Below, piece by piece: positions 25,422 through 35,209 of a stretch of DNA of 64,000 bases. The stretch is from assembly GCF_000772935.1 (NCBI RefSeq), contig NZ_JPVR01000074.1:124001-188000 (forward strand), given 5' to 3'. This DNA is from Lysinibacillus boronitolerans JCM 21713 = 10a = NBRC 103108 (GTDB lineage: Bacteria > Bacillota > Bacilli > Bacillales_A > Planococcaceae). The notes below the pieces were generated by a model. The model saw only the letters and a list, made by a program, of their open reading frames with translations. It did no database searches and had not been told where the DNA came from. Position numbers and translations under genes: made by a program. The first letter of the stretch is position 1. Each line of letters begins with the position of its first letter.

Positions 25422-25640
25422 AAACTCTTAAATGATAAAAAGGATGATTACTGTAAGTCATTTATCATTTAAAAGTTCTACTTTTTTATTAAATTACTAG
25501 GAAAATAGAATTAATTCATTTTTGACAAAGTCATACTAATTATCAATATTTTGAGATTTTTTAATATTCCGATATTCGAATTATCTCACCTGTGATAAAT
25601 TGGAATTATCGCACTAAACTGAAAAGTGTGATAATTAAGA
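25422..25640. promoter_or_regulatory. Control region between queF and the subtilase gene
   Basis: Three inverted repeats are visible. The first is a 12-bp pair (25428-25439 with 25461-25472) that may end antisense transcription. The second is TTATC-T-CAC/GTGATAA (25581-25598). The third, AATTATCGCAC/GTGTGATAATT (25604-25614 with 25626-25636), repeats the same TTATCxCAC half-site. TTGACA at 25522-25527 with AATATT 17 bases on is a possible promoter. The paired half-sites suggest a dimeric regulator. Confidence 0.5.
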
Positions 25641-25659
25641 GTGGAGGGAGAAATGAGAT

Positions 25660-28600
25660 TTGAAAAAGTTTAAGTTTACGAAGTTTTTAAGTAGTATGAT
25701 AGCTTTCGTTATGGTGCTTTTTCTATTGGTTCCATTATCGAGTGCTAATGCTGAAGAATCGAAACCATTCAAGCAGAATAGTCAAAGTGAAAGCACACTT
25801 CAACTAAAGGCGGCTATCGCTGAACAGCTAAGTTTGTCTAAAGATGGTCCAACTCTTCACGAAAGCTTACAAAATGTATCAGGCAATCAAGAAGTTGCTG
25901 TCATCGTACATTTATCTGAAAAGCCTGTGGCACTAGAGCAAGGAATAAGCCAAGTGAAAGGCCAAAAGTTCTCTAATGCGCGAGCAAATGAAGTTCGTTC
26001 AAATGTAAAATCTCAACAAGCACAAGTTAAAAAAGAATTAGCTACTAAAAATGTTCAAATGACTCAAGGCTACACATTTGATACTGTTTTAAACGGCTTT
26101 GCAGCAACTGTGAAAGCAAATGACCTCCCGAAGCTGCTTTCAATAGAAGGAATTACATTAATCGAACCTGATGCGATTGTTTACGCATCAGAAGACAATA
26201 CAATGAAATCATCAGAACTTATTAAGGAAGATCAATTAGAGGCTCAAATGAATACAAGTATTTCTTTCCTCGGCATCGAACAGCTTTGGAAGGAAGGAAT
26301 TGAAGGACAAGGTATAAAGGTGGCAGTATTAGATACTGGTATTGACGCAGATCACCCCGAGTTTGCTGGAATTTACAAGGGCGGGAAAAACTTCATTCCA
26401 AATTCATCAACTTACACAAAGCCTCGGGCAGATGACGATGCATCGGAAACGTTGCCTTCTGAGCGTCCTGCCGGAACACCTGAATTTAATGAAAAAGGAA
26501 GCTCGTTCTATACTTCTCACGGTACCCATGTTGCTGGAACCATTGCAGCAATTGGAGCTAACAATTTCGGCATTAAAGGAATTGCTCCAAAAGTAGACCT
26601 TTATGCTTACCGTGTTCTTGGTGCATATGGAAGTGGGGCTACATCTGGTATTGTTAAAGCAATAGAAACGGCCGTAACAGAAAAAATGGACATAATCAAC
26701 CTTTCTCTTGGTGGGGGGGCTAACTCTGAAACGGATGCTGGTTCATTTGCTATTAATAATGCAATGATGGCTGGAACAATCGGAGTAATTGCAACAGGGA
26801 ACTCCGGCCCAAATCGAGGAACAATGGGCACGCCTGCAACTGCTCGTTTAGGCATTGCTGTCGGTAACACAACAAATCCTGAAACAATGTATAACGGTGA
26901 AGTGAATGTTACAGTTGGTGACTACAACTTAACAAAACAGCTCCCATTAATGGGAACAACTTTTGGAAGGGATTTAGCAACACAGCTTCAAGGAGAATTT
27001 GACCTAGTTGCTATCCCTGGAAACGGAGAAGTAAAAGACTATGAGGGAATCGATGTAGAAGGTAAAGTAGCATTGATCTCTCGTGGTAGTATCGCATTTG
27101 TTGATAAAATTGCGAACGCAAAGGCAAATGGGGCGGTCGCCACAATTATTCATAACTTTGCTGGTGGAACAAATGCACCTAATATTTCAGGTACATTCCT
27201 GGGTGATTCCTTTGCTTTTCTACCAACATTTGATATGTCCCAAACGGATGGCAATGCAATTCGTGCTGCATTAGCCGGTGGGACTGGAAAAGTTAGCTTT
27301 AGTCAATTTACTTCCACAAAGACACTGGGAGATGAAGTAAACGATTCAAGTTCCCGTGGACCATCTACACCAAACTTTGACATTAAACCAGATGTAAGTG
27401 CACCTGGAACAAACATTATGTCAACGATTCCAATGTATAAAAAGGATTTCCCTGATGCAGATTATGCAGAGGCATATGATCGTAAAACAGGAACTTCTAT
27501 GGCAACACCGCATATTACAGGTATTGTTGCATTACTTAAACAAGCAAATCCTGATTGGAATGCGTTCGACATAAAAGTGGCGCTTTCTAATACAGCAAAG
27601 GTTTTAGATAAAACAAAATACGATGTGTTCTCTCAAGGTGCAGGTCGTGTAAATGCTTATGCTGCAGCACATCCAGAAATTCTTGCCTATGCATTGGATA
27701 GTGCAATTTTAGACGGAACAGGAGCTGTTTCAGAAAACTTAAAAGGGACAGTTACTTTTGGTCCACAATCACTTAAAGACCAGGATATTACCGTAACGAA
27801 ACAAGTTTTAGTAAAAGATATAAAGGGGAACGGCGGTAATTATAACGTATCAATTGATGTGACAAAAACATTTGGTGATGCAACTGTTACAGTCGACCAG
27901 CCAACATTTAATCTAGTTGGTGAGCAAGTGTTAAATCTTACATTAACTGCTTCACAAGCTACAGCTCCAAACGGCTCAGAAATACTGGGGTATATTCACA
28001 TCAGCGGTGGTGCTACAGAAATTTCATTGCCATTCGCAGCTGACTTCGGAAGCGAGGCAGTAACTGAAATTAAAGATTTAAAGATTACAGAAACAGATCT
28101 ATCCTTTAATGGAGATGGCGTGAAAGATTCAGCTGTACTTTCATTTACATTAACTGGCGATGTAACAACTAACTATATCGAGCTATGGGATATTATGAAT
28201 CCTCAAGGTGGAGAATATGGTGATGGCTACATCGGTTATCTACATGCAGGTACGGCGCTAGGAAAAGGCTCTTATACGCTGAATATCGCTGGGCAATACA
28301 AACCATGGGGAACAGAACCTGCCACAACAATTCCAGATGGTCTCTATACTATTGACTTTACTGGTCTTGCGGCATCAGGGGTAGTTTCAGATTATGTTGG
28401 GCCAATTATCGTGAAAACGACTAAGCCAGAAATTACTGGTTCAGTAGCTGAAGGTGTCGCTACAGGACAGGTAACAGATAAGTATATCGACTACAATGAA
28501 GAGTTATATTTATATGGTTTAAACTACAATTTAAATGATAAATTAAAAGCTTCCTATATTTCGACTGTGAATGGCGAAGTACAAGCGCCAGTTCCTTTTG

Positions 28601-29343
28601 AATTAAATCAAGATGGTAGCTTCACATTCCCAGTAACATCAGAAACGAATGCTGTATCCGTAAAAATTGAAGACGCTGCTGGAAATGTTGGTGAAGCATT
28701 AATATTTGAAAAAGATGTAGTTGAACCAAAAGTGACACTTTCCGTCAATCCAACTGAGCTAGACCTAACAGTTGGAAAATCTGCACAACTTACAGTAACA
28801 GAGACGTCTACTCCTCCAGAAGGTGAAGCAACAGAGAAAGATGTAACTTCACAAGCGACTTATGTTGTGGGAGATGAAAATGTTGCAACAATAGCAAATG
28901 GATTAGTAACTGCTGTAGGTGAGGGCACGACTACGATTACTATTTCATACGGTGATCATGAGGTTATGGTAAATGTTACAGTTAAAGCACCTGTTGTAGA
29001 AACACCAATCGTAACACTAGAAATTGACCAAGCTCAGGTTGAAACTAGAATAGGTAAAGAGGTTACGGTTAAGATTACTGAAGTAACTACTTTTGAGGGT
29101 AAAACAACAAAAAAAGATGTTACTACGCTTGCAACCTACGAAGTAGCAAATGATAAAATAGCTACTGTAAAAGCAGGAGCTGTAAAAGGAAAAGGTCAAG
29201 GTACTACGACAATTACGGTAACATACGGTGACCACACATTAACATTCGGTGTGTTGGTTGAAAAGCCTGGTAATGGTAATGGTAATGGCAACGGTAACGG
29301 TAATGGCAAAGGTAATAATGAAGTTACCGAGGTTGAGTTATAA
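25660..29343 (+). CDS. Large secreted subtilisin-like protease (Vpr-like)
   Basis: 1227 residues. It has a Sec signal peptide (about 1-31, cut after ANA) and an I9-type propeptide (about 75-178). The S8 catalytic domain has Asp225 (VAVLDTGID), His287 (SHGTHVAG) and Ser613 (GTSMATPH), with a PA domain inserted between His and Ser (about 420-520). Two Big-2 immunoglobulin-like domains follow (about 1025-1110 and 1118-1200), and a Gly-Asn tail (about 1204-1220). There is no sortase or S-layer anchor. The TTG at 25660 is the start because GGAGGGAG lies eight bases upstream; a nearer ATG at 25653 stops after six codons. Confidence 0.93.
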   Translation: MKKFKFTKFLSSMIAFVMVLFLLVPLSSANAEESKPFKQNSQSESTLQLKAAIAEQLSLSKDGPTLHESLQNVSGNQEVAVIVHLSEKPVALEQGISQVKGQKFSNARANEVRSNVKSQQAQVKKELATKNVQMTQGYTFDTVLNGFAATVKANDLPKLLSIEGITLIEPDAIVYASEDNTMKSSELIKEDQLEAQMNTSISFLGIEQLWKEGIEGQGIKVAVLDTGIDADHPEFAGIYKGGKNFIPNSSTYTKPRADDDASETLPSERPAGTPEFNEKGSSFYTSHGTHVAGTIAAIGANNFGIKGIAPKVDLYAYRVLGAYGSGATSGIVKAIETAVTEKMDIINLSLGGGANSETDAGSFAINNAMMAGTIGVIATGNSGPNRGTMGTPATARLGIAVGNTTNPETMYNGEVNVTVGDYNLTKQLPLMGTTFGRDLATQLQGEFDLVAIPGNGEVKDYEGIDVEGKVALISRGSIAFVDKIANAKANGAVATIIHNFAGGTNAPNISGTFLGDSFAFLPTFDMSQTDGNAIRAALAGGTGKVSFSQFTSTKTLGDEVNDSSSRGPSTPNFDIKPDVSAPGTNIMSTIPMYKKDFPDADYAEAYDRKTGTSMATPHITGIVALLKQANPDWNAFDIKVALSNTAKVLDKTKYDVFSQGAGRVNAYAAAHPEILAYALDSAILDGTGAVSENLKGTVTFGPQSLKDQDITVTKQVLVKDIKGNGGNYNVSIDVTKTFGDATVTVDQPTFNLVGEQVLNLTLTASQATAPNGSEILGYIHISGGATEISLPFAADFGSEAVTEIKDLKITETDLSFNGDGVKDSAVLSFTLTGDVTTNYIELWDIMNPQGGEYGDGYIGYLHAGTALGKGSYTLNIAGQYKPWGTEPATTIPDGLYTIDFTGLAASGVVSDYVGPIIVKTTKPEITGSVAEGVATGQVTDKYIDYNEELYLYGLNYNLNDKLKASYISTVNGEVQAPVPFELNQDGSFTFPVTSETNAVSVKIEDAAGNVGEALIFEKDVVEPKVTLSVNPTELDLTVGKSAQLTVTETSTPPEGEATEKDVTSQATYVVGDENVATIANGLVTAVGEGTTTITISYGDHEVMVNVTVKAPVVETPIVTLEIDQAQVETRIGKEVTVKITEVTTFEGKTTKKDVTTLATYEVANDKIATVKAGAVKGKGQGTTTITVTYGDHTLTFGVLVEKPGNGNGNGNGNGNGKGNNEVTEVEL
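29269..29318 (+). repeat. Hexamer-type repeat coding a Gly-Asn tail
   Basis: About eight tandem GGTAAT-like units (variants GGCAAC, GGTAAC, GGCAAA) encode the C-terminal GN repeats of the subtilase. Such slippage-prone repeats can vary in length between strains. Confidence 0.85.
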
Positions 29344-29360
29344 TTAAATAAGTACAGTTC

Positions 29361-29402
29361 AGCAAAAAGAGAAATTGCGCTTTGCAATTTCTCCTTTTGC
29401 TA
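29361..29402 (+). terminator. Terminator of the subtilase gene
   Basis: A 17-bp stem with one mismatch (29362-29378 with 29384-29400) lies 18 bases past the stop and is followed by TATTT on the plus strand. Confidence 0.75.
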
Positions 29403-29509
29403 TTTAAATTTCACTTACTTATGATAAGGTTGGCTGTAACTAGTCTAAGTGCAGTTTTTCTGTAGAAGCTTTATCTAGTAATCGAGAGACCGTTCAGGAC
29501 CTTTTAGTT

Positions 29510-30253
29510 TTATTTAAGCATTGTTGCAGTTAAAAATTCTCGTGTTCTCTCCTCTTTCGGTTGGTTGAAAAATTGTTCAGGTGTGCCGCGTTCAATAATT
29601 TTTCCATCATGCATATAGACAATCCAATCAGCTACCTCTTTTGCGAATCCCATTTCGTGGGTTACAACAACCATTGTCATTCCTTCTTCAGCCAAGTCTT
29701 TCATGGTTGTTAAAACCTCTCCCACAAGCTCGGGATCGAGTGCCGATGTTGGCTCATCAAAAAGCATAATGTCTGGTTCCATCGCAAGTGCTCTAGCAAT
29801 CGCCACCCGTTGCTTTTGCCCCCCTGATAGTTTACTAGGATAGACATCCGACTTATCCTCCAAACCTACTTTTTTCAGTAATTGTTTTGCTTTGATGATG
29901 GCTTTCTCTTTGTCTACACCCTTTACCATAACAGGTGCTTCAATAATATTTTCTAAAACCGTTTTGTGTGGGAATAAGTTGAAATTTTGAAACACCATCC
30001 CAACCTTTTCTCTAATTTTGTTAAGATCATCTGTCCGAGGATTGACTTCATTTCCCTCAATTATAATATTGCCACTATCTTTTCTTTCTAAAAAGTTCAA
30101 ACAGCGAAGGAGGGTGCTTTTCCCTGACCCGCTCGATCCTATTAGACAAACAACATCGCTCTCGTAGACTGTCATGTCGATATTTTTCAATACATGTAAG
30201 TCTCCAAACGATTTATTCAATTGACTTATTTTAATCATTTCCTTGGTGTTCAA
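29510..30253 (-). CDS. Polar amino acid ABC transporter, ATPase
   Basis: 247 residues. It has Walker [10 protein letters not shown], signature LSGGQKQR, Walker [15 protein letters not shown] and the switch histidine in [10 protein letters not shown]. It belongs to the GlnQ/TcyC type that energises polar amino acid uptake. The TTG start at 30253 is supported by AGGAG nine bases upstream. It is the last gene of a three-gene operon in the order binding protein, permease, ATPase. Confidence 0.95.
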   Translation of the reverse strand: MNTKEMIKISQLNKSFGDLHVLKNIDMTVYESDVVCLIGSSGSGKSTLLRCLNFLERKDSGNIIIEGNEVNPRTDDLNKIREKVGMVFQNFNLFPHKTVLENIIEAPVMVKGVDKEKAIIKAKQLLKKVGLEDKSDVYPSKLSGGQKQRVAIARALAMEPDIMLFDEPTSALDPELVGEVLTTMKDLAEEGMTMVVVTHEMGFAKEVADWIVYMHDGKIIERGTPEQFFNQPKEERTREFLTATMLK

Positions 30254-30265
30254 TCTTTTCAGCTC

Positions 30266-30931
30266 CTATCTGTCGCTAACTGCTAATTTTAGTTCAGTTC
30301 GATTCACTACAAATGTCATCAACGCTACCAGCAATAAATAGTAGACTGCTACAATGAGTAAGTAGGTCATTTCATCAAAATTATTCGACCCAAGTGTTGT
30401 CGCCACATTAAACAGCTCATTCATGGAGATAAATGCGGCTAACGAAGAATCTTTTAAACTGATGATAAATTGATTGCCTAAAGGCGGCAACGCTCTACGG
30501 AATGCCTGTGGGAGAATAATCCTTCTTAATGTCAGTGTCTTTGTCATCCCCAAAGAGCGTCCTGCTTCAAATTGACCATTATCGACTGATTGAATTGCTC
30601 CCCGAAGGATTTCAGAAATATAAGCTCCATTATGTAGCGCTAGAGCAAGTGAAGCAGCCCAAAAATCAGGAAGAAGGAAAATCCCGCTAATTCCGAAGTA
30701 AAGGATAAATATTTGAACAATCAGTGGTGTTCCTCGCACCAAATAGACATATATATCTGAAATAAGTTCTAAAATTTTTATATTAGAAATTTTTAATAAG
30801 GCAAAGACTAGTCCGATGATGATTCCAAGTAAGATAGAAACCACCGTCAGCTCTAATGTTAAAAGCATAGCTTTAAAGAATACACCTTTTGTTTCGATTA
30901 GTATTTGAAAGAAATGTGAAAAACTTGGCAA
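30266..30931 (-). CDS. Polar amino acid ABC transporter, permease
   Basis: 221 residues with about five membrane helices. The EAA loop for the ATPase contact is EAGRSLGMTKTLTLRRIILPQAFRRALPPLGNQ. This is the HisM/GlnP type and probably forms a homodimer, since only one permease gene is present. It has a TTG start with GGAAG upstream and lies twelve bases before the ATPase gene. Confidence 0.94.
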   Translation of the reverse strand: MPSFSHFFQILIETKGVFFKAMLLTLELTVVSILLGIIIGLVFALLKISNIKILELISDIYVYLVRGTPLIVQIFILYFGISGIFLLPDFWAASLALALHNGAYISEILRGAIQSVDNGQFEAGRSLGMTKTLTLRRIILPQAFRRALPPLGNQFIISLKDSSLAAFISMNELFNVATTLGSNNFDEMTYLLIVAVYYLLLVALMTFVVNRTELKLAVSDR

Positions 30932-30962
30932 AGTACTACTTCCTTTCTTTTATAGCATTGAT

Positions 30963-31745
30963 TTATTCTGGTTTTGTGGTAATGTCCTCACCAAAATATT
31001 TGATACTGATTTGAGTCAGTGTTCCATTTTCCCGAAGTTGTTCCAAAGATTCATTTACTCGCTTCAATAGATTTGGATTATCCTGGGGCAACACAATCGC
31101 TTGTTCACTGCGATTAATTAATTGCTGTCCTTTAATCTTAAAACCTTCCTTTTCAGCAGTTTTTCCTGTAACAAAATCTGTAATTACTGCATCATGACGC
31201 CCACTACTCAACGCCTTTAATGCTGTAATATCACTGTCATATGTTTTTATTTTGTCTGTATACTTGGAAGCTGTATCGGCATATGTTGATCCTTTTGCAA
31301 CAGCTACTTCCTTTCCCTTTAAATCTTCGACAGTCCTAATTTTACTATCGGGTCTGGTGAAAATTTTCGGTCCTGAATAATAATAGGGGGTAGAGAAAGA
31401 AACATGTTTACTCCGCTGCGGGTTAATTGTGTGACTTGCAACGGCTGCATCCGCTCTTCCCGTTTTCACCCCTTCAACAATCCCCTTGAACTTGATTCGT
31501 TTCTGAACCGGCTCAAGGCCCATTTCCTTTGCAATCGCTTCACCAACCTCAATATCAAAGCCCGACATTGTAAGATCGTCATTTATATAACTAAATGGCT
31601 TAAATTCACCAGAAGTAGCAAAAACAAATTGATTTTTATTTATCAGTTCAGATCCATCTTCAAGCTTCTGCTTCTCTCCACAACCAGACAAAAAGCAGGC
31701 TACGATTGTACTAAAGACCAATAAAAACTTTTTACTCAACAACAT
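30963..31745 (-). CDS. Polar amino acid ABC transporter, substrate-binding lipoprotein
   Basis: 260 residues. The signal peptide ends in lipobox FLSGC, so the protein is anchored outside the membrane. The SBP-3 fold is shown by GEFKPFSYIN, SGFDIEVGEAIAKEMGL, GRADAAVASHTI and KGKEVAVAKGSTYAD. It ends in KYFGEDIT, as in the YxeM/TcyA-type binding proteins. The cargo may be cystine or another polar amino acid; sequence alone does not decide. AAAGGAG precedes the ATG. Confidence 0.92.
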   Translation of the reverse strand: MLLSKKFLLVFSTIVACFLSGCGEKQKLEDGSELINKNQFVFATSGEFKPFSYINDDLTMSGFDIEVGEAIAKEMGLEPVQKRIKFKGIVEGVKTGRADAAVASHTINPQRSKHVSFSTPYYYSGPKIFTRPDSKIRTVEDLKGKEVAVAKGSTYADTASKYTDKIKTYDSDITALKALSSGRHDAVITDFVTGKTAEKEGFKIKGQQLINRSEQAIVLPQDNPNLLKRVNESLEQLRENGTLTQISIKYFGEDITTKPE

Positions 31746-31844
31746 GTTGGCTATAACTCCTTTCTCTTTCGATTATTCTTACAATCCTTTCTTGCTATAT
31801 AACTTGCTTATGATAGTTAATACCCAATCCACTCCCAATAAAAC

Positions 31845-31884
31845 AAAAAAGTATCAGGCACTATTAATAGTGCCTGATACTTTT
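31845..31884 (-). terminator. Terminator of rlmH
   Basis: A perfect 19-bp palindromic hairpin centred at 31865 with A and T ends is followed on the minus strand by TTTTTTGTTTT. It also separates rlmH from the ABC operon. Confidence 0.88.
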
Positions 31885-31977
31885 CTACAATATTTATATA
31901 ATATACATATCTTTCAAATCTTCTATTTACCCCCTAAAACGCTGCTTTTTGGATGTATAAAACTTAGAAAAACGCAC

Positions 31978-32457
31978 TTACTTATGATACGGTTCACCCT
32001 TCATAATCCTAAAACTACGGTAAATCTGCTCGACTAGCACGAGCTTCATGAGCTGGTGGGGAAGTGTCATCTTACCAAAAGACTGCTGTTCGTCGGCTCG
32101 TTTTAGGACATCTTCGTGCAGACCGAGCGAACCGCCGATGACGAAGGCGATTTTGCTTTTGCCGTAGGTCATGAGGGATTCAATGTCGGCTGCCATTTGT
32201 TCGGAGGTTTTCATTTTGCCGTTGATAGCTAGGGCGATTACGTAGGCATCCGGACTGATTTTCGTTAGGATGCGTTCGCCCTCTTTTTTCTTGACGATAT
32301 CCATTTCAGCTTCACTTAGTTGTTCAGGTGCCTTTTCGTCTGGCACTTCAACCAAATCCATTTTTGCATAGCCGCCAAGACGTTTTACGTACTCATCGAT
32401 CCCCATTTTTAAGTACTTTTCTTTTAGTTTGCCGACTGATACAATCGTTATATTCAC
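31978..32457 (-). CDS. rlmH: 23S rRNA pseudouridine-1915 N3-methyltransferase
   Basis: 159 residues of the SPOUT family, which methylates pseudouridine 1915 in helix 69 of 23S rRNA. The start [15 protein letters not shown], the SAM-knot region [18 protein letters not shown] and the end [20 protein letters not shown] followed by GEPYHK are all characteristic. It is near the origin, as in most Firmicutes. The corresponding B. subtilis gene was named yydA. Confidence 0.97.
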   Translation of the reverse strand: MNITIVSVGKLKEKYLKMGIDEYVKRLGGYAKMDLVEVPDEKAPEQLSEAEMDIVKKKEGERILTKISPDAYVIALAINGKMKTSEQMAADIESLMTYGKSKIAFVIGGSLGLHEDVLKRADEQQSFGKMTLPHQLMKLVLVEQIYRSFRIMKGEPYHK

Positions 32458-32460
32458 ACG

Positions 32461-32877
32461 TTATCCACCTTTACAATTCATTTACAAACAAATTATCCAC
32501 AAAAGTTATCAACATATCCACAAGCATTCTCTATATATTGTGTAAAGTTATTTACTTGATACAATATATTCTGCTGGCTGTTCACAGTAGCTACACTTTG
32601 TGGATAACTTTTTATCCTCTTCGATTTTATCCATAATTGGGAACACTTTTTGCTCTGCTACAAACATGTCTAAAGCGTGATCTATATGGCTTTCACAGCT
32701 GTACTTTTCCATTTTTTGATGTCTCCTTATTTTCCGAAATTTCCACAAACTTATTCACAAATCAGTCTATGTTATCCACAATCTATTGTAACAAAGTAAT
32801 AGCATGTATGGAAGAAGTGCCTTTTACTCCCGATTTGCTGTGCGGAATTAGTATTCACAATTTTCTAGTTATCCACA
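32461..32877. promoter_or_regulatory. DnaA-box cluster
   Basis: Four perfect TTATCCACA boxes are present: 32493-32501, 32772-32780 and 32869-32877 on plus, and 32599-32607 on minus. One-mismatch boxes lie at 32461-32469, 32506-32514, 32514-32522, 32627-32635 and 32751-32759. The cluster covers the rlmH 5' flank, the small CxxH/CxxC gene and the gap before the htrA terminator. B. subtilis has a DnaA-box cluster near yydA (rlmH) that titrates DnaA and tempers initiation. Confidence 0.85.
32548..32712 (-). CDS. CxxH/CxxC small zinc-binding protein
   Basis: 54 residues. CESH near the start and CSYC near the end give the CxxH...CxxC pattern of a small, uncharacterised Bacillales family that is probably a zinc-binding fold. 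The ATG at 32712 is chosen because AAGGAG lies about ten bases upstream; the frame extends further to 32748 without a site. It sits between htrA and rlmH, inside the DnaA-box cluster. Confidence 0.8.
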   Translation of the reverse strand: MEKYSCESHIDHALDMFVAEQKVFPIMDKIEEDKKLSTKCSYCEQPAEYIVSSK

Positions 32878-32910
32878 ATATTTCATAAAAGTATTTTCTC
32901 CATCCTCATA

Positions 32911-32949
32911 AAAAAAGCGATGGAGATTGATTAGATCTCCATCGCTTTT
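32911..32949 (-). terminator. Terminator of htrA
   Basis: A 15-bp perfect stem (32913-32927 with 32935-32949) is followed on the minus strand by TTTTTTATG. It lies nine bases past the htrA stop. Confidence 0.88.
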
Positions 32950-32957
32950 CATATTCT

Positions 32958-34253
32958 TTACAATGTATTACCGTTTGTTAATGTTAGTGATAGCTCGACT
33001 AATTTACCTTGACGGTACACTTTTAATGTTAGTTTATCACCAATTTTTTTGTCATTATATAAATGCTTGCGTAAATCAATGGTTGTTTCAATTTTTTGAC
33101 CATCCATCTCTACAATAACATCGTATTGTTGAACCCCTGCTTTTGAGGCTGGTGAGTTATTCATGACATCTGTTACAACAACACCTGTTGTCACCTCTGC
33201 AGGTAATTTTAATGTTTGTTGCTGATAGAATGATGGCACATCTGTTAAATCTGCAAGTGAAACTCCCATTGTTGGACGTTTCATTTCTCCATTTTTCTCT
33301 AATTCCTCGATAATTGGAATAGCTGAATTAATTGGAATGGAGAAGCCTAAACCTTCCACTGAGGATTCAGCAATTTTCATGGAGTTAATTCCTACTAATT
33401 CTCCAGCTAAGTTCACAAGTGCTCCACCACTATTTCCTGGGTTAATCGCGGCATCTGTTTGCAATACTTCTTGTTGCCAATCTTCTGTGCCATCGCCATT
33501 TAAGTCTACTGGTACAGAACGGTCTTTACCAGAAACAACACCAGTTGTAACAGAGCCATAGAAGTCTAAACCAAGTGGGTTACCAATGGCAATCACTGTT
33601 TCGCCTTGTTTTAATACATCCGAATTCCCGAATGTCGCAACTGTTTTAACATTTTTAGAGTTAATAGAAATAACTGCAAGGTCCGTCCAAACATCGTGAC
33701 CCACTAATTGAGCTGGTTCTTTTGTTCCGTCTGGCATTGTGACCTCTAACTGCTTTGCCCCTTCAATAACGTGGTTATTTGTGATGATAAAGGCTTTATC
33801 ACCTTCAATTTTATAAACAACACCTGAACCGCTTCCTGCTTCTTTTGTTGTTTTTGATGGTGGGCTCCAAAAGCCTCCGCTTGTGACTTCTTGAATATTT
33901 GTGATACCAACAACTGCTTGTGAGGCTTTTTCAACTGCTGTTGTCACATCTGTCGTTACTTCTGTAGCTACCTGATTAATTGTTGTGTTATTTTTTCCTG
34001 TATTACTTGTTGTTGTTCCAGGCATTTGATTGACAAGTCCTGGTAGCATAAGCCACACAAGTAAAGCACCTATAATGACACCGACCAGACCACTAAAGAA
34101 ATAGCCGCCTTTACCCCCGCCACCTTTCTTTTTCATGCGCTTAGTCTGCATTTCTTGCTCCTCGCGCTCTAGTCTTTCTTGAAGAGGTGATTTCGGTACT
34201 TCATCATTTTTTAGGAAATCACTGTTTTTATCATCATCTTGGAAATAGCTCAT
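32958..34253 (-). CDS. htrA: Membrane-anchored HtrA-type serine protease
   Basis: About 431 residues. It has a cytoplasmic N-terminus with a basic Gly-rich stretch (KRMKKKGGGGKGG), one transmembrane helix (about 55-75 in the longer frame), a trypsin-like protease domain and a C-terminal PDZ domain. The triad is His164 (TNNHV), Asp194 (TDLAV) and Ser278 (GNSGG), numbered from the upstream ATG at 34262. It degrades or refolds misfolded exported proteins. As the last gene of the wal region it matches B. subtilis yycK (htrC). The ATG at 34253 has the better-spaced AAGGA. Confidence 0.94.
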   Translation of the reverse strand: MSYFQDDDKNSDFLKNDEVPKSPLQERLEREEQEMQTKRMKKKGGGGKGGYFFSGLVGVIIGALLVWLMLPGLVNQMPGTTTSNTGKNNTTINQVATEVTTDVTTAVEKASQAVVGITNIQEVTSGGFWSPPSKTTKEAGSGSGVVYKIEGDKAFIITNNHVIEGAKQLEVTMPDGTKEPAQLVGHDVWTDLAVISINSKNVKTVATFGNSDVLKQGETVIAIGNPLGLDFYGSVTTGVVSGKDRSVPVDLNGDGTEDWQQEVLQTDAAINPGNSGGALVNLAGELVGINSMKIAESSVEGLGFSIPINSAIPIIEELEKNGEMKRPTMGVSLADLTDVPSFYQQQTLKLPAEVTTGVVVTDVMNNSPASKAGVQQYDVIVEMDGQKIETTIDLRKHLYNDKKIGDKLTLKVYRQGKLVELSLTLTNGNTL

Positions 34254-34350
34254 GTTCGTCATCCTTTCCTTTGAGTGCTATCTAATTAGTTGTTACCCTA
34301 ATCTTACGATTCAAACATTAAAATCAGATGAAAAACAAATAAAATAGGCA

Positions 34351-34395
34351 TAAAAATAGCTGTTCAATGCATTTTTTTAATGCGTTGAACAGCTT
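34351..34395 (-). terminator. Terminator after walJ
   Basis: A 15-16-bp stem (about 34358-34373 with 34379-34394, one mismatch) is followed on the minus strand by ATTTTTA. It separates walJ from htrA, so htrA has its own promoter or depends on read-through. Confidence 0.8.
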
Positions 34396-34420
34396 CAAGT
34401 TTTGCCTAAATAGCCTTTGA

Positions 34421-35209
34421 TTAAACCGTCACCAATTTTGTTGGTTCTTCTGCATCCGTATCAAATAGATGAACATGCTCACCAACAAGGATGCCACAAG
34501 ATTGTAAGGTTTGTGCGACACTCATACGTGCTAGCTCTTTCATATTATTATCCTTACTCAAATGTGAAAGATAAATATTCGTCGTCTTATCAAATACAAC
34601 CTCACTCATTGCAATTGCTGCATCCTCATTAGACACATGTCCTACATCACTTAAAATGCGACGTTTAATAGACCAAGGATAACGTCCCATTTGCAGCATA
34701 TTGACATCATGATTACTTTCAAAGACAAAAGAATCAGCGCCTCGAATAATCCCTTTCATACGATCACTGACATAGCCTGTATCTGTAATAATAACAAGCT
34801 TGCGATCATTTTCATGAAAAGTATAGAACATTGGATCTGCAGCATCGTGGGAAACAGCAAAGGATTCCACAGCTAAAGAACCAAAATGCTTCACTGTATC
34901 CATTTCAAATTCAAAACGTTGCTCAATAGGAATGTCTCCAATTAGCCCGTCCATTGCCTGCCACGTTTTGGCGTTTGCGTAAATTGGTACATTATATTTC
35001 CGTGCCAGTACACCAATTCCTTTAATGTGATCACTATGCTCATGTGTAACAAAGATACCACTGAGCTGTTTCATATTACGGTCGATTTTTGTAAATAACT
35101 GCTCCATCTTTTTCCCACTAAGACCCGCATCGACGATAAAAGCATGATCGTCATTCTCTACATAAATCGAATTCCCTGTACTGCCACTTGCTAAAACACT
35201 AAATCGCAT
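34421..35209 (-). CDS. walJ: WalJ, metallo-beta-lactamase-fold protein
   Basis: 262 residues. The metal motif is [10 protein letters not shown], followed by further histidines and aspartates ([23 protein letters not shown]), and the N-terminus is [16 protein letters not shown]. The family includes YycJ/WalJ, a nuclease-like enzyme linked to cell division and DNA maintenance. It abuts walI by one base in the conserved walRKHIJ order. Confidence 0.94.
   Translation of the reverse strand: MRFSVLASGSTGNSIYVENDDHAFIVDAGLSGKKMEQLFTKIDRNMKQLSGIFVTHEHSDHIKGIGVLARKYNVPIYANAKTWQAMDGLIGDIPIEQRFEFEMDTVKHFGSLAVESFAVSHDAADPMFYTFHENDRKLVIITDTGYVSDRMKGIIRGADSFVFESNHDVNMLQMGRYPWSIKRRILSDVGHVSNEDAAIAMSEVVFDKTTNIYLSHLSKDNNMKELARMSVAQTLQSCGILVGEHVHLFDTDAEEPTKLVTV

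Noticed and set aside
25653-25673. ATG start for the subtilase or a leader peptide
   Set aside because: This frame stops after six codons, and the ATG is too close to the ribosome site; the TTG at 25660 gives the full signal peptide.
29269-29318. Repeat array considered as a CRISPR or regulatory repeat
   Set aside because: It is an in-frame GGTAAT-type tandem repeat coding Gly-Asn with no spacers.
31845-31884. Perfect 38-base palindrome considered as an operator
   Set aside because: It follows rlmH and has a T-run, so an intrinsic terminator is the simpler reading.
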